From Hyphomicrobiales bacterium (GTDB lineage: Bacteria > Pseudomonadota > Alphaproteobacteria > Rhizobiales > S144-35): a DNA stretch of 5,689 nt. How positions within the stretch are numbered: the stretch's first letter is position 1; each line of letters starts with the position of its first letter. Of this stretch, positions 5,616 through 5,689 are shown one piece after another. The stretch spans positions 1 to 5,689 of the forward strand of contig WGBT01000096.1 in NCBI GenBank assembly GCA_015494185.1, read 5' to 3'. The notes under the pieces are model-generated. The model was not told where the DNA came from, made no database searches, and saw nothing but the letters and a program-made list of their open reading frames with translations. Made by a program: the position numbers and the translations under genes.

Positions 5616-5689
5616 TCTATGGCCGTGGATTATGATCCCTGCAAGCCCTTGCCCCCGCCGGCTTCCCCCCATGGTCATCGCTTATGCTC

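Noticed and set aside
5622..5638. CATAAT on the minus strand as a -10 element for the lipoprotein gene
   Set aside because: No acceptable -35 hexamer is found at 16-18 nt upstream of it, so it cannot be called a promoter from sequence.
5671..5689. Possible divergent plus-strand gene starting at ATG 5671
   Set aside because: Only six codons are visible before the window ends, and no ribosome binding site precedes the ATG.

Overview
The window looks like chromosomal DNA of a Gram-negative bacterium, most likely a proteobacterium and perhaps an alphaproteobacterium. The reasons are moderately GC-rich coding DNA, a HlyD-type periplasmic adaptor and an outer-membrane-type lipoprotein. The lineage is an inference from gene content and codon style; no rRNA or other marker gene is present.

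Positions 1-4116 hold three tightly packed plus-strand genes that read as one operon. The first (1-1596, 5' end outside the window) is an atypical response regulator. It has a receiver domain with its phospho-acceptor Asp, a middle region, a cysteine-rich multi-zinc-ribbon module resembling the TackOD1 output domain, and a C-terminal region that looks like a GGDEF fold with its catalytic motif lost. The second (1622-2941) is a membrane-embedded processive family 2 glycosyltransferase with the D, DxD, ED and QRxRW motifs of cellulose/hyaluronan/Alg8-type synthases. The third (2941-4116) starts on the stop codon of the second and encodes a single-pass HlyD-like periplasmic adaptor. A synthase plus HlyD-like partner recalls Alg8/Alg44, but neither protein here has a visible PilZ domain. 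The simplest reading is a polysaccharide synthesis and export system whose control is supplied by the zinc-ribbon response regulator.

Positions 4117-4301 are a non-coding gap with an imperfect direct repeat around the operon end, an AT-rich stretch and an 8-bp inverted repeat just before a good ribosome binding site. This serves a small membrane protein gene (4302-4667) of unknown family. Its transmembrane segment carries glycine at nearly every third position, mostly written as GGG codons 9 nt apart, which also makes a canonical G-quadruplex motif near the start of the message.

Positions 4668-4784 are a short convergent gap with a small near-repeat and no convincing terminator. On the minus strand, 4785-5534 encodes a lipoprotein of unknown family. 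Its upstream region (5535-5689) contains a 9-nt poly-C/poly-G run between two short direct repeats. The link between the last two genes and the polysaccharide operon is proximity only.
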